Numbered from the stretch's first letter, positions 4,419-13,923 are shown. The stretch: DNA of 13,960 nucleotides from Deltaproteobacteria bacterium (GCA_018400255.1 JAGYMO010000261.1:1-13960); one strand, 5' to 3'. The notes: a model not told the origin generated them from the letters alone. Numbers and translations: made by a program.

Positions 4419-7400
4419 GTGAATAAAAAAATAGATAATGCTGTTTATTTTCCAAGAAAAAAATTTGGGAAAATAAAAACCATTCTTGACATACCTGACC
4501 TGATAGATGTGCAAAGAAAATCGTATGAGCGGTTTTTACAAATGCATGTGCCACCTCAGGAGCGAAAAGAAATTGGGCTTCAGGGGGCATTCAAGACCAT
4601 TTTTCCAATAAATGATTTAAATAAAACCTCATCCCTGGATTTTGTAAGGTACCTTTTTGAAAATGTTAAGCATGACGAGGAAGAATGCCTCAGAAAGGGT
4701 CTGACTTACGAAGCGCCGGTAAAGATAGTAGTTCAATTTCTTGTTTTTGATGTGGATGATGTTAGTGGTACTCGAAATATAAGAGACATTAAAGAGCAGG
4801 AAATATATTTCGGTACTATGCCAATGATGACAGAGAGGGGAACATTTATCATCAATGGTGTAGAAAGGGTTGTGGTTAGTCAGCTCCATAGATCCCCAGG
4901 TGTTTTTTTTGATAACGATAAGGACAAGACAAACCCAAGCGGTAAACCGCTTTATTCTGCCAGAATTATACCCTTAAGGGGTTCCTGGATTGACCTCGAA
5001 TTCGACTCCAAGGATATAGTTTCTGTTAGAATAGATAGAAGAAGAAAGTTTCCGGCAACTACGCTTCTTAAGGCTGTTGGTTACTCAGAAGAAGAAATTT
5101 TGCGGCATTTTTACGCAACGGAAAAAATATTGATCGGGCGGGATTCCTTTAGATGTGTTCTGGATGAGAATAATCAGTATGGCCAAAAACTAACCGAGGA
5201 TATAATTAATCCGGAAAATGGGGAAATTTTAGTTAGAAAGGGCGAAAAATTAAGGAAAAAACTTTTCAAAAAGATCGTCAGCGAAGGCATAACAGATATT
5301 CCTGTAAGCACAGAATATTTGGACGGAAGGATAGCTGCTCATGATATTGTAAATCCAGAGACAGGAGAAGTTTTAGTAAGGACAAACGAGGCGTTTACAC
5401 CGGAGACTATAAGTCTTTTACAGGAAAAGGGCATCAGTGAGGTTGAGTTATTACTAATGGATTTACCAGGGGTCAGCGCTTCTATAAGAAACACCATGCT
5501 TCTCGACAAGGTTATAACAACAAATGATGCTATTCTTGATATCTATCGAAAATTAAGGCCAACAAGCCCTGCCACACTGGAGATGGCAGAAGGTTATTTT
5601 AATGCCTTATTTTTTAATCATTCATCATATGACCTTTCAAACGTGGGTCGCTTCAAAATGAATGACAGGCTTAATCAGAATGTTGATTTAGACGTATGCA
5701 CTCTCAGGAAAGAGGACATAATGGAGACAATCAAGGAGCTGGTTAGGCTGAATGTCAGCGAGGGTCAGGTCGACGATATTGACGATTTAAAGAATAGGAG
5801 GGTCAGGTCTGCCGGTGAATTATTGGAAGAGGGCTATAGGATTGGATTAATCAGGATGCAGAGGGCCATTAAAGAAAGAATGAGCATGCAGGATGTTGAC
5901 ACCCTTATGCCACGTGACCTTATTAATCCCAAGCCTGTATCGGCAGTTATTAATGAATTTTTTGGTTCCAGTCAGCTTTCCCAGTTCATGGACCAAACCA
6001 ATCCTTTATCGGAGATAACACATAAGAGAAGGCTGAGCGCGCTTGGGCCGGGGGGGCTAACAAGAGAAAGGGCCGGCTTTGAGGTTCGAGATGTTCACCC
6101 AAGCCATTATGGCCGTATATGTCCTATTGAGACACCTGAAGGCCCAAATATTGGATTGATTGTTTCATTGAGCGCCTATTCGAGAGTCAATGATTACGGC
6201 TTTATAGAAACTCCTTACAGGAAAGTAGAACATAGTTTTGTTACCGATGATGTATCCTACCTGACTGCTATGGATGAAAAGGATTATGCCATTGCCCAGG
6301 CGAATGCTCCGATCGGAGATAATGGTCATTTTATCAGGGATATTGTAGCTGCAAGAAAAAGTGGTGAAGCCTGTTTGGTATCATCAAAAGAGCCTAAATA
6401 CATGGATGTTTCCCCTATACAATTGGTCAGCATTGCTGCAGCATTAATCCCATTTCTGGAGCATGATGACGCAAACAGGGCCCTTATGGGGTCTAATATG
6501 CAGAGACAGGCAGTTCCTCTTTTAGCCCCCAAATCCCCACTTATCGGCACAGGGGCAGAGAGAACCGTGGCGGAACATTCAGGAGTGGCAGTCAGGGCCA
6601 GGGGGGATGGCATAGTTGAGAGGGTTGATGCGTGGCGTATAGTTATCAGAAGGGACAGCGAGGATGAAGGGATAGATATATATAAGTTAATAAAGTTTCG
6701 ACGTTCTAACCAGAGCACCTGTTATAATCAGAAGCCAATTGTCAAGGAAGGTGATGTTGTAAAAAAGGGACAGATAATTGCTGATGGCCCTGCCATGGAA
6801 AATGGAGAACTTGCCCTGGGCAGAAATTTAACCGTAGCATTTCTTTCCTGGGGTGGTTACAATTTTGAAGATGCTATCCTGGTGAGCGAGAGATTGGTAA
6901 AAAAAGATGTTTTTACCTCCATTCATATTGAGCAGTTTAGTGTTGTAGCAAGGGATACTAAGCTGGGAAGGGAGGAAATTACACGGGATATACCAAACAT
7001 AGGGGAGGAGGCCTTAAAGAAGCTTGATGAAAGTGGCATAATATCCTTAGGAGCTGAAGTGCGGCCCGGTGATGTTTTGGTTGGCAAAATTACCCCCAAG
7101 GGTGAATCGCAGCTCTCACCTGAAGAAAAGCTTCTTCGCGCAATTTTTGGTGAAAAAGCCGGCGATGTGAAGGACACTTCACTTAGGGTTCCACCTGGCA
7201 TCGAGGGCACTGTGATAGATGCGCAGGTTTTTTCCCGTAAAGGGATTGATAAGGATGAAAGAACTCAGGCTATTGAGGATGCCGAAATAAGGCAACTGAC
7301 CAAAGATAAAGAGGATGAAATTTATATATATTCGAAAAATGCTAGGGAGAAACTTTCTAATATCCTTGTAGGCAGGCGTCTTAAGTCAGATCTAAAAAAT

Positions 7401-8516
7401 AATGACACTGGTGAAACTCTGTTAGATAGGGACCAAATTATTGATGATAATTGCATCGAGAGGATCCCTGTAGGATTATGGACCGGGGCGAACATTGACG
7501 CCGATATGGAAATAATCGAAAAGATGGAGTCAATCGTTGAAAGGTATAATAAACAGACATTGAAATTAGATGAATCATTTCAAGAAAAGATTAGGAGGTT
7601 AGACTTAGGGGATGAGTTGTCCCCGGGAGTTATAAAGCTTGTAAAGGTTTTTGTGGCCGTCAAGAGAAAATTATCCGTTGGGGATAAGATGGCTGGCCGG
7701 CATGGTAACAAGGGTGTAATTTCCCTTGTACTGCCTGAGGAGGATATGCCCTATTTTAGGGATGGCACTCCTGTTGATATAGTGTTAAACCCACTTGGTG
7801 TTCCTTCAAGGATGAATGTGGGACAAGTCCTTGAGACCCATTTAGGTTGGGCTGCACGTGAAATTGGCTATCAGATAGGACAGTTGGTTAGATCCCTTGA
7901 TGATAATGTCTTGAGAGATAAACTTATGGAGGTCTATCCGCAGGAGTCCACCGAGATAATCGAGAAATTTTCAGGTAAAGAAAACGAGGAATTCCTTGAC
8001 TCTTTGAGTGAGGGAATACATATGGCCACACCAGTTTTTGATGGAGCAGAGGAAGAGGAAATAAAAGATTATTTGAGAATGGCAAACTTGCCAGTAACCG
8101 GGCAGGTTACACTTTATGATGGAAGGACAGGGGAGCCTTTTGATCAGCCTGTTACTGTTGGTATAATGTATGTTATGAAACTCCATCATTTAGTAGATGA
8201 CAAAATTCACGCACGATCCATTGGCCCTTATTCTTTAGTTACCCAACAGCCTTTAGGAGGTAAGGCCCAGTTTGGAGGCCAAAGGCTTGGTGAGATGGAG
8301 GTATGGGCCATGGAATCATATGGCGCGGCCCACTCATTGCAGGAATTTTTAACCGTTAAATCAGATGATGTTGCCGGCAGAACAAGGATGTATGAAAAGA
8401 TTGTTAAGGGAAATAATTTATTGGAGGCAGGTATCCCTGAATCATTCAACGTTTTGATAAAGGAACTCCAAAGCCTTGGTTTAGAGATAGCCCTAAATGA
8501 AGACGGTGAGATTTAA
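4419..8516 (+). CDS. rpoB: DNA-directed RNA polymerase subunit beta
   Basis: Beta forms one half of the RNA polymerase active-site cleft and binds nascent RNA and incoming NTPs. The 1365-residue product is full length. Visible landmarks: the rifampicin-binding cluster SSQLSQFMDQTNPL at 517-530 and THKRRLSALGPGG from 534; YGRICPIETPEGPNIGL; NFED at 815-818; and GDKMAGRHGNKG at 1088-1099, with the two lysines K1090 and K1098 matching E. coli K1065 and K1073. The C-terminal GGKAQFGGQRLGEMEVWA region binds beta'. Residues equivalent to E. coli Q513, D516, H526 and S531 (here 522, 525, 535, 540) are wild type, which predicts rifampicin sensitivity. A 34-residue motif is repeated at 261-294 and 309-342 in the external domain. 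GTG is the start codon. Downstream rpoC is 262 bases away. Confidence 0.99.
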   Translation: MNKKIDNAVYFPRKKFGKIKTILDIPDLIDVQRKSYERFLQMHVPPQERKEIGLQGAFKTIFPINDLNKTSSLDFVRYLFENVKHDEEECLRKGLTYEAPVKIVVQFLVFDVDDVSGTRNIRDIKEQEIYFGTMPMMTERGTFIINGVERVVVSQLHRSPGVFFDNDKDKTNPSGKPLYSARIIPLRGSWIDLEFDSKDIVSVRIDRRRKFPATTLLKAVGYSEEEILRHFYATEKILIGRDSFRCVLDENNQYGQKLTEDIINPENGEILVRKGEKLRKKLFKKIVSEGITDIPVSTEYLDGRIAAHDIVNPETGEVLVRTNEAFTPETISLLQEKGISEVELLLMDLPGVSASIRNTMLLDKVITTNDAILDIYRKLRPTSPATLEMAEGYFNALFFNHSSYDLSNVGRFKMNDRLNQNVDLDVCTLRKEDIMETIKELVRLNVSEGQVDDIDDLKNRRVRSAGELLEEGYRIGLIRMQRAIKERMSMQDVDTLMPRDLINPKPVSAVINEFFGSSQLSQFMDQTNPLSEITHKRRLSALGPGGLTRERAGFEVRDVHPSHYGRICPIETPEGPNIGLIVSLSAYSRVNDYGFIETPYRKVEHSFVTDDVSYLTAMDEKDYAIAQANAPIGDNGHFIRDIVAARKSGEACLVSSKEPKYMDVSPIQLVSIAAALIPFLEHDDANRALMGSNMQRQAVPLLAPKSPLIGTGAERTVAEHSGVAVRARGDGIVERVDAWRIVIRRDSEDEGIDIYKLIKFRRSNQSTCYNQKPIVKEGDVVKKGQIIADGPAMENGELALGRNLTVAFLSWGGYNFEDAILVSERLVKKDVFTSIHIEQFSVVARDTKLGREEITRDIPNIGEEALKKLDESGIISLGAEVRPGDVLVGKITPKGESQLSPEEKLLRAIFGEKAGDVKDTSLRVPPGIEGTVIDAQVFSRKGIDKDERTQAIEDAEIRQLTKDKEDEIYIYSKNAREKLSNILVGRRLKSDLKNNDTGETLLDRDQIIDDNCIERIPVGLWTGANIDADMEIIEKMESIVERYNKQTLKLDESFQEKIRRLDLGDELSPGVIKLVKVFVAVKRKLSVGDKMAGRHGNKGVISLVLPEEDMPYFRDGTPVDIVLNPLGVPSRMNVGQVLETHLGWAAREIGYQIGQLVRSLDDNVLRDKLMEVYPQESTEIIEKFSGKENEEFLDSLSEGIHMATPVFDGAEEEEIKDYLRMANLPVTGQVTLYDGRTGEPFDQPVTVGIMYVMKLHHLVDDKIHARSIGPYSLVTQQPLGGKAQFGGQRLGEMEVWAMESYGAAHSLQEFLTVKSDDVAGRTRMYEKIVKGNNLLEAGIPESFNVLIKELQSLGLEIALNEDGEI

Positions 8517-8778
8517 TTTTCTGTATTATTTTAAGTTTATCAATTGAATGTTAGGGATGACAGGGAAAAGAAAGCTGAAGGCTCCAAATTGAGGAAAGAA
8601 TTAAAAACATTGAACCTGAAGAATTTTTGCCGTGCCTGATTTTTTCTTCACAACTTGAATATGTGATCAAAATATGCCTATTGCAGGCAGATTTAAATAT
8701 CTATAGTCCAATTTTGGACGACCGGACAATAACAATTGCTATTGGATTATAAAACAAGAATAAACAAAGGAGAAAGCC
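8517..8778 (+). promoter_or_regulatory. 262-base rpoB-rpoC spacer with two mutually exclusive hairpins before rpoC
   Basis: No ORF with a ribosome binding site is seen. Close to rpoC, TATAGTCCAAT (8702-8712) can pair with ATTGGATTATA (8741-8751) over 11 bp including one G-U, closing a 28-base loop. The same left arm can instead form a local hairpin GTCCA (8706-8710) / TGGAC (8715-8719). The two pairings share bases and cannot coexist. The larger stem ends 15 bases before the AAAGGAG ribosome binding site. Such a layout could influence rpoC translation or mRNA processing. That is inference; no ligand or protein site is recognisable. Confidence 0.45.
8766..8772 (+). promoter_or_regulatory. Ribosome binding site deciding the TTG start of rpoC
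   Basis: AAAGGAG lies six bases before the TTG at 8779. The protein from there begins MEDLYGFFTRPKDPLSFN. With this start the zinc cysteines and the catalytic aspartates fall at the same residue numbers as in E. coli beta', which supports it. Confidence 0.75.
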
Positions 8779-11700
8779 TTGGAAGATTTGTATGGTTTTT
8801 TTACAAGACCTAAGGATCCATTAAGCTTTAACTCAATACAGATATCTATAGCTTCGCCTGAAAAGATACGAGAATGGTCTTATGGGGAGGTTAAAAAACC
8901 TGAAACTATTAATTACAGGACGTTCAAACCTGAAAGAGATGGTTTATTCTGCGCGAAAATTTTTGGACCCATAAAGGATTATGAGTGCCTGTGCGGAAAG
9001 TATAAAAGGATGAAGCACCGAGGGATTGTTTGCGAAAAGTGCGGCGTAGAGGTAACGCATTCGAAGGTCAGGAGAGAGAGGATGGGCCATATTGAACTCG
9101 CAGCACCTGTGGCCCATATATGGTTTTTGAAATGCATCCCTTCTAAAATAGGGCTTTTATTAGATATGACCTTGAAGGAATTAGAAAGAGTTCTTTATTT
9201 TGAGAATTATGTTGTTCTCGACCCAAAGGATACGCCGCTTGTTAAAGGTCATCTTCTAACCGAAGAGCAGTATTTAGAGGCCGAAGAAAAGTTTGAAGGA
9301 AGGTTTGAGGCGGGGATGGGGGCAGAGTCTATACAGAGAATGCTTAGAGAAATTGATTTAGAGGAGCTTTCTTCAACGTTAAAGGTTGATATAGAAAGCA
9401 CAAAATCAGAGCTAAAGCGAAAAAAACTCTCGAAAAGACTCAGGGCTGTTGACGCATTCAGAGGTTCCACCAATAAACCGGAACATATGATATTAAACGT
9501 AATCCCTGTTCTGCCGCCAGATCTCAGGCCGTTAGTCCCATTAGATGGGGGAAGGTTTGCCACATCTGACCTTAATGACCTTTACCGGAGGGTTATAAAT
9601 AGAAACAATAGGTTAAAAAGACTCTTAGAGCTTAATGCACCTGATATTATAATTCGAAATGAAAAAAGGATGCTCCAGGAGGCGGTAGATGTCCTTTTCG
9701 ACAACGGCAGAAGAGGCAAGACTATTAACGGTACAAACAAGAGACCCTTGAAATCCCTTAGTGATATGCTTAAAGGTAAACAGGGGAGATTTAGGCAGAA
9801 TCTGTTAGGAAAGAGGGTTGATTATTCAGGCAGATCAGTAATTGTAGTTGGACCTGATCTAAGATTACATCAATGTGGGCTTCCGAAACAGATGGCATTG
9901 GAGCTTTTTAAACCATTTATTTACAATAAATTAGAGGAAAAAGGGCTTGCAAGCACACTAAAAAAGGCAAAACGGCTTGTTGAAGAGGAAACCCGTGATG
10001 TTTGGGATTGCCTTGATGAGGTGGTTAATGAACATTGTATCTTGCTTAACAGGGCACCCACACTTCATCGCTTGGGCATACAGGCATTTGAGCCAGTACT
10101 TATTGAGGGTAAGGCTATCCAGCTTCACCCCTTGGTATGCACAGCGTTTAATGCTGATTTTGATGGAGATCAAATGGCCGTTCATGTTCCTCTTTCCATT
10201 GAAGCACAGGCTGAGGCAAGGGTATTAATGCTATCAACAAACAATATTTTGTCACCCGCAAATGGAGATCCAATAATTGTACCAACGCAGGATATTGTTT
10301 TAGGCATTTATTATATGACCAGGGAGAGGCCGGCTTCTAAGGGTGAAAGGCTGGGCAAGAATAGGGCGTTTGCTAATATTCAAGAGGTCAGAATGGCCTT
10401 TGACGCCGGTGAATTGGATTTGCATGCATCAATAATGGTGAGAATAGCCGGCAGAATCGAGAAAACAACTACGGGCAGGGTTATCCTCTATGAGATTTTT
10501 CCCAGCGAATTGCCTTTCGAGATGATAAACAAGGTAATAACCAAAAAGGAGCTCAGGGATATAATAAATGATTGCTACCGCTCTTTAGGAACTAAGGCAA
10601 CAGTTATTTTGGCAGACAGGCTTAAGGATATAGGATACAAATACGCCACTCTTTCCGGGATTTCAATTGCAAGTAAGGATATGCTTATACCAAAAAGGAA
10701 ACAAGAGATTATTGGAGATGCGCAAGGCGAGGTTAAAAAGATTGAAAACCAATATAATGATGGCCTGATTACTGACGGTGAGAAATATAACAAGGTTGTT
10801 GATATTTGGACAAAGGCTACAGAATTAATTTCATCCGAGATGATGGATGAGATGGCTGAGGGGGATAAAACATCAAAGGTTGAATCAGACAGTGGCAGCG
10901 AAAAGAAATTTAATTCAATCTATATGATGTCCGATTCCGGCGCCAGGGGAAGTAAAGATCAGATGCGGCAGCTGGCAGGCATGAGGGGGTTAATGGCAAA
11001 ACCATCAGGTGAAATCATAGAGACACCTATCACCTCAAACTTCCGAGAAGGCCTGACTGTTTTAGAGTATTTTATCTCCACTCATGGTGCAAGAAAAGGG
11101 CTGGCTGATACTGCGCTTAAAACTGCAAATTCAGGGTATCTAACCCGAAGATTAATAGATGTGTCTCAGGATGCAATTATTACTGAGGAAGATTGCGGCA
11201 CCATGGACGGGATTTGGGTTGAATCTTTAAGGGAGGCCGGCGAGGTTATTCAAGATATCTCCGATAGGATTTTAGGTAGAATTGCAGCCGAGGATATTAG
11301 AGACCCTATAACCGGAGAGCTGCTTCTCGACTATAATATGGAAATAGACGAGAAGGCAGTGGAAAGAATAAAAAAATCATGGATTGAGAGGGTAAAGATA
11401 AGGTCTGTCTTAACATGCAGGGCAAAGAGGGGGGTTTGCAAGAAATGCTATGGCCGTGATTTGGCTCATGGCAGAGAGGTTGATATAGGTGATCCTATAG
11501 GTGTGGTTGCCGCTCAGTCTATTGGTGAGCCAGGCACTCAGTTAACAATGCGTACATTTCACATCGGCGGCACAGTAACGAGAAAGGTTGAACAGTCATC
11601 GATCCAGGCAAGAACCAGTGGGAAGGCTGTCTTTTACAACCTAAAGACTGTTGCAAAGGCTGATGGTGATAGTATAGCAATGAATAGAAATGGTGATATA

Positions 11701-12876
11701 GGTGTAGTTGACAAGGATGGGGCGGAATTGGAGCGCTACCCTGTTATATATGGAGCGGTTATTAAGGTTAAAAATGGCCAGGAAGTAAATGCCGGCACAC
11801 TTTTAGTGGAATGGGATCCCTTCACTATACCTATTTTAACAGAGGTTTCAGGCAGGTTGAAGTTTGGGGATATAGTAGAGGGTAGGACAATGCAGGAAAG
11901 ATTGGATCCTGTAACTGGTAAATCAAGCAAGGTTATAGTTCAATCAGGTGATGCAGACGTTAAACCAAGGATATCTGTGAAGGACCCTGAAGGGAAAACA
12001 ATTCAGCTATCCAAGGAATCTAAGGCTGCTGCGAGGTATTTTCTACCTACAGGTGCAATTATCATAGTTTCAGAAAAAAGCGATGTTCATGCCGGCGATG
12101 TCCTGGCTAAAATACCGAGAGAGACTACAAAAACAAAAGATATCACGGGAGGCTTGCCCAGGGTGGCAGAATTGTTTGAGGTAAGAAAACCAAAGGAGCT
12201 GGCGCTCTTAAGTGAGATCGATGGGACAGTATCATTTGGGAAATATTCCTCTGGTAAGCGAAGGGTGATTATCACACCTGAGGTTGGAAAAGCTGTTGAA
12301 TATATAATTCCAAGGGGCAAGCATGTAAGCGTTTTTGAGGGGGATTATGTGAGGGCAGGAGAGGCTCTTATGGAGGGTTCTGCCAACCCCCACGACATAC
12401 TTCGCATAAAAGGGCCAAAGGAATTATCTAAGTATCTTGTTAATGAGGTTCAGAAGGTATATCGACTCCAGGGTGTCAAGATAAATGATAAGCACATAGA
12501 GGTGATTGTTAGGCAGATGTTGAGGAGAATAGCGGTTAAGGATGCCGGCGATACGGATTTAATTGTGGGAGAAGAGATTGAAAAGTGGAGATTTGAAGAG
12601 AAAAATGAGAATGTTATATTACGAGGCGGCAAGCCTGCTGTAGGTGACCCGCTTTTGTTGGGGGTAACAAAGGCATCGATTAATACCGAGAGCTTTATAT
12701 CTGCTGCCTCTTTTCAAGAAACGACCAGGGTACTGGCAGATGCAAGCATAGAGAGCAGGATAGATTACTTAAGGGGCCTAAAAGAAAATGTTATTATGGG
12801 GAGGTTAATACCTGCAGGAACTGGATTGAGCGATTACAGAAAGGTGGATGTTGAAATTAATACAGAAACCACATAA
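8779..12876 (+). CDS. rpoC: DNA-directed RNA polymerase subunit beta'
   Basis: Beta' carries the catalytic magnesium site, the clamp, the bridge helix and the trigger loop. The 1365-residue product is complete. The N-terminal zinc ribbon has C70, C72, C85 and C88. The active-site motif NADFDGD is at 458-464, with the Mg-binding D460, D462 and D464. The second zinc site has C806, C880, C887 and C890. The trigger-loop region reads GEPGTQLTMRTFHIGGT with M924, R925 and H928. It is followed by a long insertion rich in beta structure (about 935-1110) before GGLPRVAELFEVRKPKE; such an insertion is typical of Gram-negative beta'. Length is slightly below the 1407 residues of E. coli. TTG is the start codon. 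rpsL begins only 76 bases downstream, so the rpoBC and str units are contiguous here. Confidence 0.99.
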   Translation: MEDLYGFFTRPKDPLSFNSIQISIASPEKIREWSYGEVKKPETINYRTFKPERDGLFCAKIFGPIKDYECLCGKYKRMKHRGIVCEKCGVEVTHSKVRRERMGHIELAAPVAHIWFLKCIPSKIGLLLDMTLKELERVLYFENYVVLDPKDTPLVKGHLLTEEQYLEAEEKFEGRFEAGMGAESIQRMLREIDLEELSSTLKVDIESTKSELKRKKLSKRLRAVDAFRGSTNKPEHMILNVIPVLPPDLRPLVPLDGGRFATSDLNDLYRRVINRNNRLKRLLELNAPDIIIRNEKRMLQEAVDVLFDNGRRGKTINGTNKRPLKSLSDMLKGKQGRFRQNLLGKRVDYSGRSVIVVGPDLRLHQCGLPKQMALELFKPFIYNKLEEKGLASTLKKAKRLVEEETRDVWDCLDEVVNEHCILLNRAPTLHRLGIQAFEPVLIEGKAIQLHPLVCTAFNADFDGDQMAVHVPLSIEAQAEARVLMLSTNNILSPANGDPIIVPTQDIVLGIYYMTRERPASKGERLGKNRAFANIQEVRMAFDAGELDLHASIMVRIAGRIEKTTTGRVILYEIFPSELPFEMINKVITKKELRDIINDCYRSLGTKATVILADRLKDIGYKYATLSGISIASKDMLIPKRKQEIIGDAQGEVKKIENQYNDGLITDGEKYNKVVDIWTKATELISSEMMDEMAEGDKTSKVESDSGSEKKFNSIYMMSDSGARGSKDQMRQLAGMRGLMAKPSGEIIETPITSNFREGLTVLEYFISTHGARKGLADTALKTANSGYLTRRLIDVSQDAIITEEDCGTMDGIWVESLREAGEVIQDISDRILGRIAAEDIRDPITGELLLDYNMEIDEKAVERIKKSWIERVKIRSVLTCRAKRGVCKKCYGRDLAHGREVDIGDPIGVVAAQSIGEPGTQLTMRTFHIGGTVTRKVEQSSIQARTSGKAVFYNLKTVAKADGDSIAMNRNGDIGVVDKDGAELERYPVIYGAVIKVKNGQEVNAGTLLVEWDPFTIPILTEVSGRLKFGDIVEGRTMQERLDPVTGKSSKVIVQSGDADVKPRISVKDPEGKTIQLSKESKAAARYFLPTGAIIIVSEKSDVHAGDVLAKIPRETTKTKDITGGLPRVAELFEVRKPKELALLSEIDGTVSFGKYSSGKRRVIITPEVGKAVEYIIPRGKHVSVFEGDYVRAGEALMEGSANPHDILRIKGPKELSKYLVNEVQKVYRLQGVKINDKHIEVIVRQMLRRIAVKDAGDTDLIVGEEIEKWRFEEKNENVILRGGKPAVGDPLLLGVTKASINTESFISAASFQETTRVLADASIESRIDYLRGLKENVIMGRLIPAGTGLSDYRKVDVEINTETT

Positions 12877-12952
12877 AAGCCTTGAAATAATTTGATAGAT
12901 GGAATAAAAGACATTTTAAAAAACATGTCATACTTTATTGGAAGGAAAATAG

Positions 12953-13330
12953 ATGCCAACAATCAATCAACTAATTAAAAACGGACGACAAAAGATAAAG
13001 AAAAAGGTTAAGACACCAGCGCTCAAGGGATCCCCCCAAAAAAGGGGTGTATGCATAAGGGTGTATACCTCAACCCCAAAGAAACCGAATTCTGCCTTGC
13101 GCAAGGTTGCCAGGGTACGATTAACAAACGGTATTGAGGTGACATCGTATATCCCAGGTGTTGGGCACAACCTTCAGGAACATTCGGTTGTTCTTATTAG
13201 GGGTGGAAGAGTCAAGGATTTGCCTGGGACCAGGTATCATATAATTAGGGGCACCTTGGACAGCTCGGGTGTGGAAGATAGAAAAAGAGGCCGCTCAAAA
13301 TATGGGGCTAAGCGTCCAAAGGGAATTTAA
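12953..13330 (+). CDS. rpsL: 30S ribosomal protein S12
   Basis: S12 lies at the decoding centre of the small subunit and controls accuracy of codon reading. The 125-residue protein is of the short, standard type. It starts MPTINQLIKNGR and contains TSTPKKPNSALRKVARVRL and GGRVKDLPGTRYHIIRG. K43 and K88, the usual sites of streptomycin-resistance changes, are wild type. D89, the aspartate that RimO methylthiolates in some bacteria, is present. AAGGA at 12942-12946 precedes the ATG by six bases. The 76-base gap after rpoC contains a 5-bp hairpin GACAT (12910-12914) / ATGTC (12925-12929). rpsG follows after 31 bases. Confidence 0.98.
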   Translation: MPTINQLIKNGRQKIKKKVKTPALKGSPQKRGVCIRVYTSTPKKPNSALRKVARVRLTNGIEVTSYIPGVGHNLQEHSVVLIRGGRVKDLPGTRYHIIRGTLDSSGVEDRKRGRSKYGAKRPKGI

Positions 13331-13348
13331 AAAATTTTAGTATTTTAT

Positions 13349-13354
13349 AGGAGG
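13349..13354 (+). promoter_or_regulatory. Strong ribosome binding site of rpsG in a short rpsL-rpsG gap
   Basis: AGGAGG lies seven bases before the ATG at 13362; an ATG at 13357 is out of frame. The gap between rpsL and rpsG is 31 bases, too short for the roughly 100-base S7-binding mRNA structure found between these genes in E. coli, so S7 control of that type is unlikely here. Confidence 0.65.
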
Positions 13355-13361
13355 CAATGGG

Positions 13362-13832
13362 ATGCCGAGGAAAAAAGAGCCCGTTAAAAGGGATATTTTA
13401 CCGGACCCAAAATATAAGAATGATTTGGTAGCTAAATTTATAAATAATATTATGCGTGATGGCAAAAGAAATTTAGCACAATCCATATTATATGAGGCGT
13501 TTGATATAATCTATAAAAAGACGAAGGAAGATCCTTTGGCCCTATTTCAAAAGGCTGTAGAGAATGTTAAGCCTTTAGTAGAGGTACGTTCAAGGAGGGT
13601 TGGTGGTTCGACATACCAGGTTCCTACTGAGGTTAGATTTTCTAGAAGGACTACGCTGAGCTTAAGGTGGATACTTACATACGCCAAGCAAAGGGGTGAA
13701 AAAGGAATGGCCGCCAAACTCGCCGGAGAGCTTATAGACGCCTTTAATAGTAAAGGCGGATCTTTTAAAAAGAGGGAAGATACACACAGAATGGCAGAAG
13801 CGAACAAGGCATTTGCACATTATCGGTGGTAA
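13362..13832 (+). CDS. rpsG: 30S ribosomal protein S7
   Basis: S7 is the primary assembly protein of the small-subunit head and contacts the E-site tRNA and mRNA exit. The 156-residue product has the common bacterial length. It begins MPRKKEPVKRDILPDPKY and shows the conserved helical segments NIMRDGKRNLAQSILYEA and AVENVKPLVEVRSRRVGGST, then the beta-hairpin YQVPTEVRFSRR and the C-terminal REDTHRMAEANKAFAHYRW. An intact C-terminal region and a strong Shine-Dalgarno argue for a normal gene. The next gene is tuf, 91 bases downstream, not fusA, which is unusual for this cluster. Confidence 0.98.
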   Translation: MPRKKEPVKRDILPDPKYKNDLVAKFINNIMRDGKRNLAQSILYEAFDIIYKKTKEDPLALFQKAVENVKPLVEVRSRRVGGSTYQVPTEVRFSRRTTLSLRWILTYAKQRGEKGMAAKLAGELIDAFNSKGGSFKKREDTHRMAEANKAFAHYRW

Positions 13833-13908
13833 AAATTATTAAAATGATTTTAATCGTAAAAATAGATTGATAATTTCTTTTTAATAATATATAAAGTTCA
13901 TTTACTTT

Positions 13909-13915
13909 AAGGAGG
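13909..13915 (+). promoter_or_regulatory. Ribosome binding site of tuf, at the base of a small hairpin
   Basis: AAGGAGG lies eight bases before the ATG at 13924. TAAAGT (13892-13897) pairs with ACTTTA (13904-13909) immediately upstream, overlapping the first base of this site. A further AT-only hairpin ATTAAAA (13838-13844) / TTTTAAT (13848-13854) follows rpsG. It lacks G-C pairs and is a poor terminator candidate. Confidence 0.6.
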
Positions 13916-13923
13916 TAACAACA

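Noticed and set aside
4336..4590. Minus-strand ORF of 84 codons overlapping the start of rpoB
   Set aside because: It runs antisense across the rpoB ribosome binding site and N-terminus and resembles no family, so it is a shadow of the conserved coding sequence. The same applies to the other minus-strand ORFs over rpoB, rpoC, rplK, rplA, rplL, rpsL and rpsG.
6050..6056. Run of seven G in rpoB, and a run of eight T at 4903-4910, as possible slippage or frameshift sites
   Set aside because: The frame is open and encodes universally conserved residues across both runs. There is no alternative frame or stimulatory structure evident, so chance codon choice explains them.
9977..10228. Plus-strand ORF of 83 codons inside rpoC
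   Set aside because: It is an out-of-frame shadow of the most conserved part of beta', around the catalytic NADFDGD motif.
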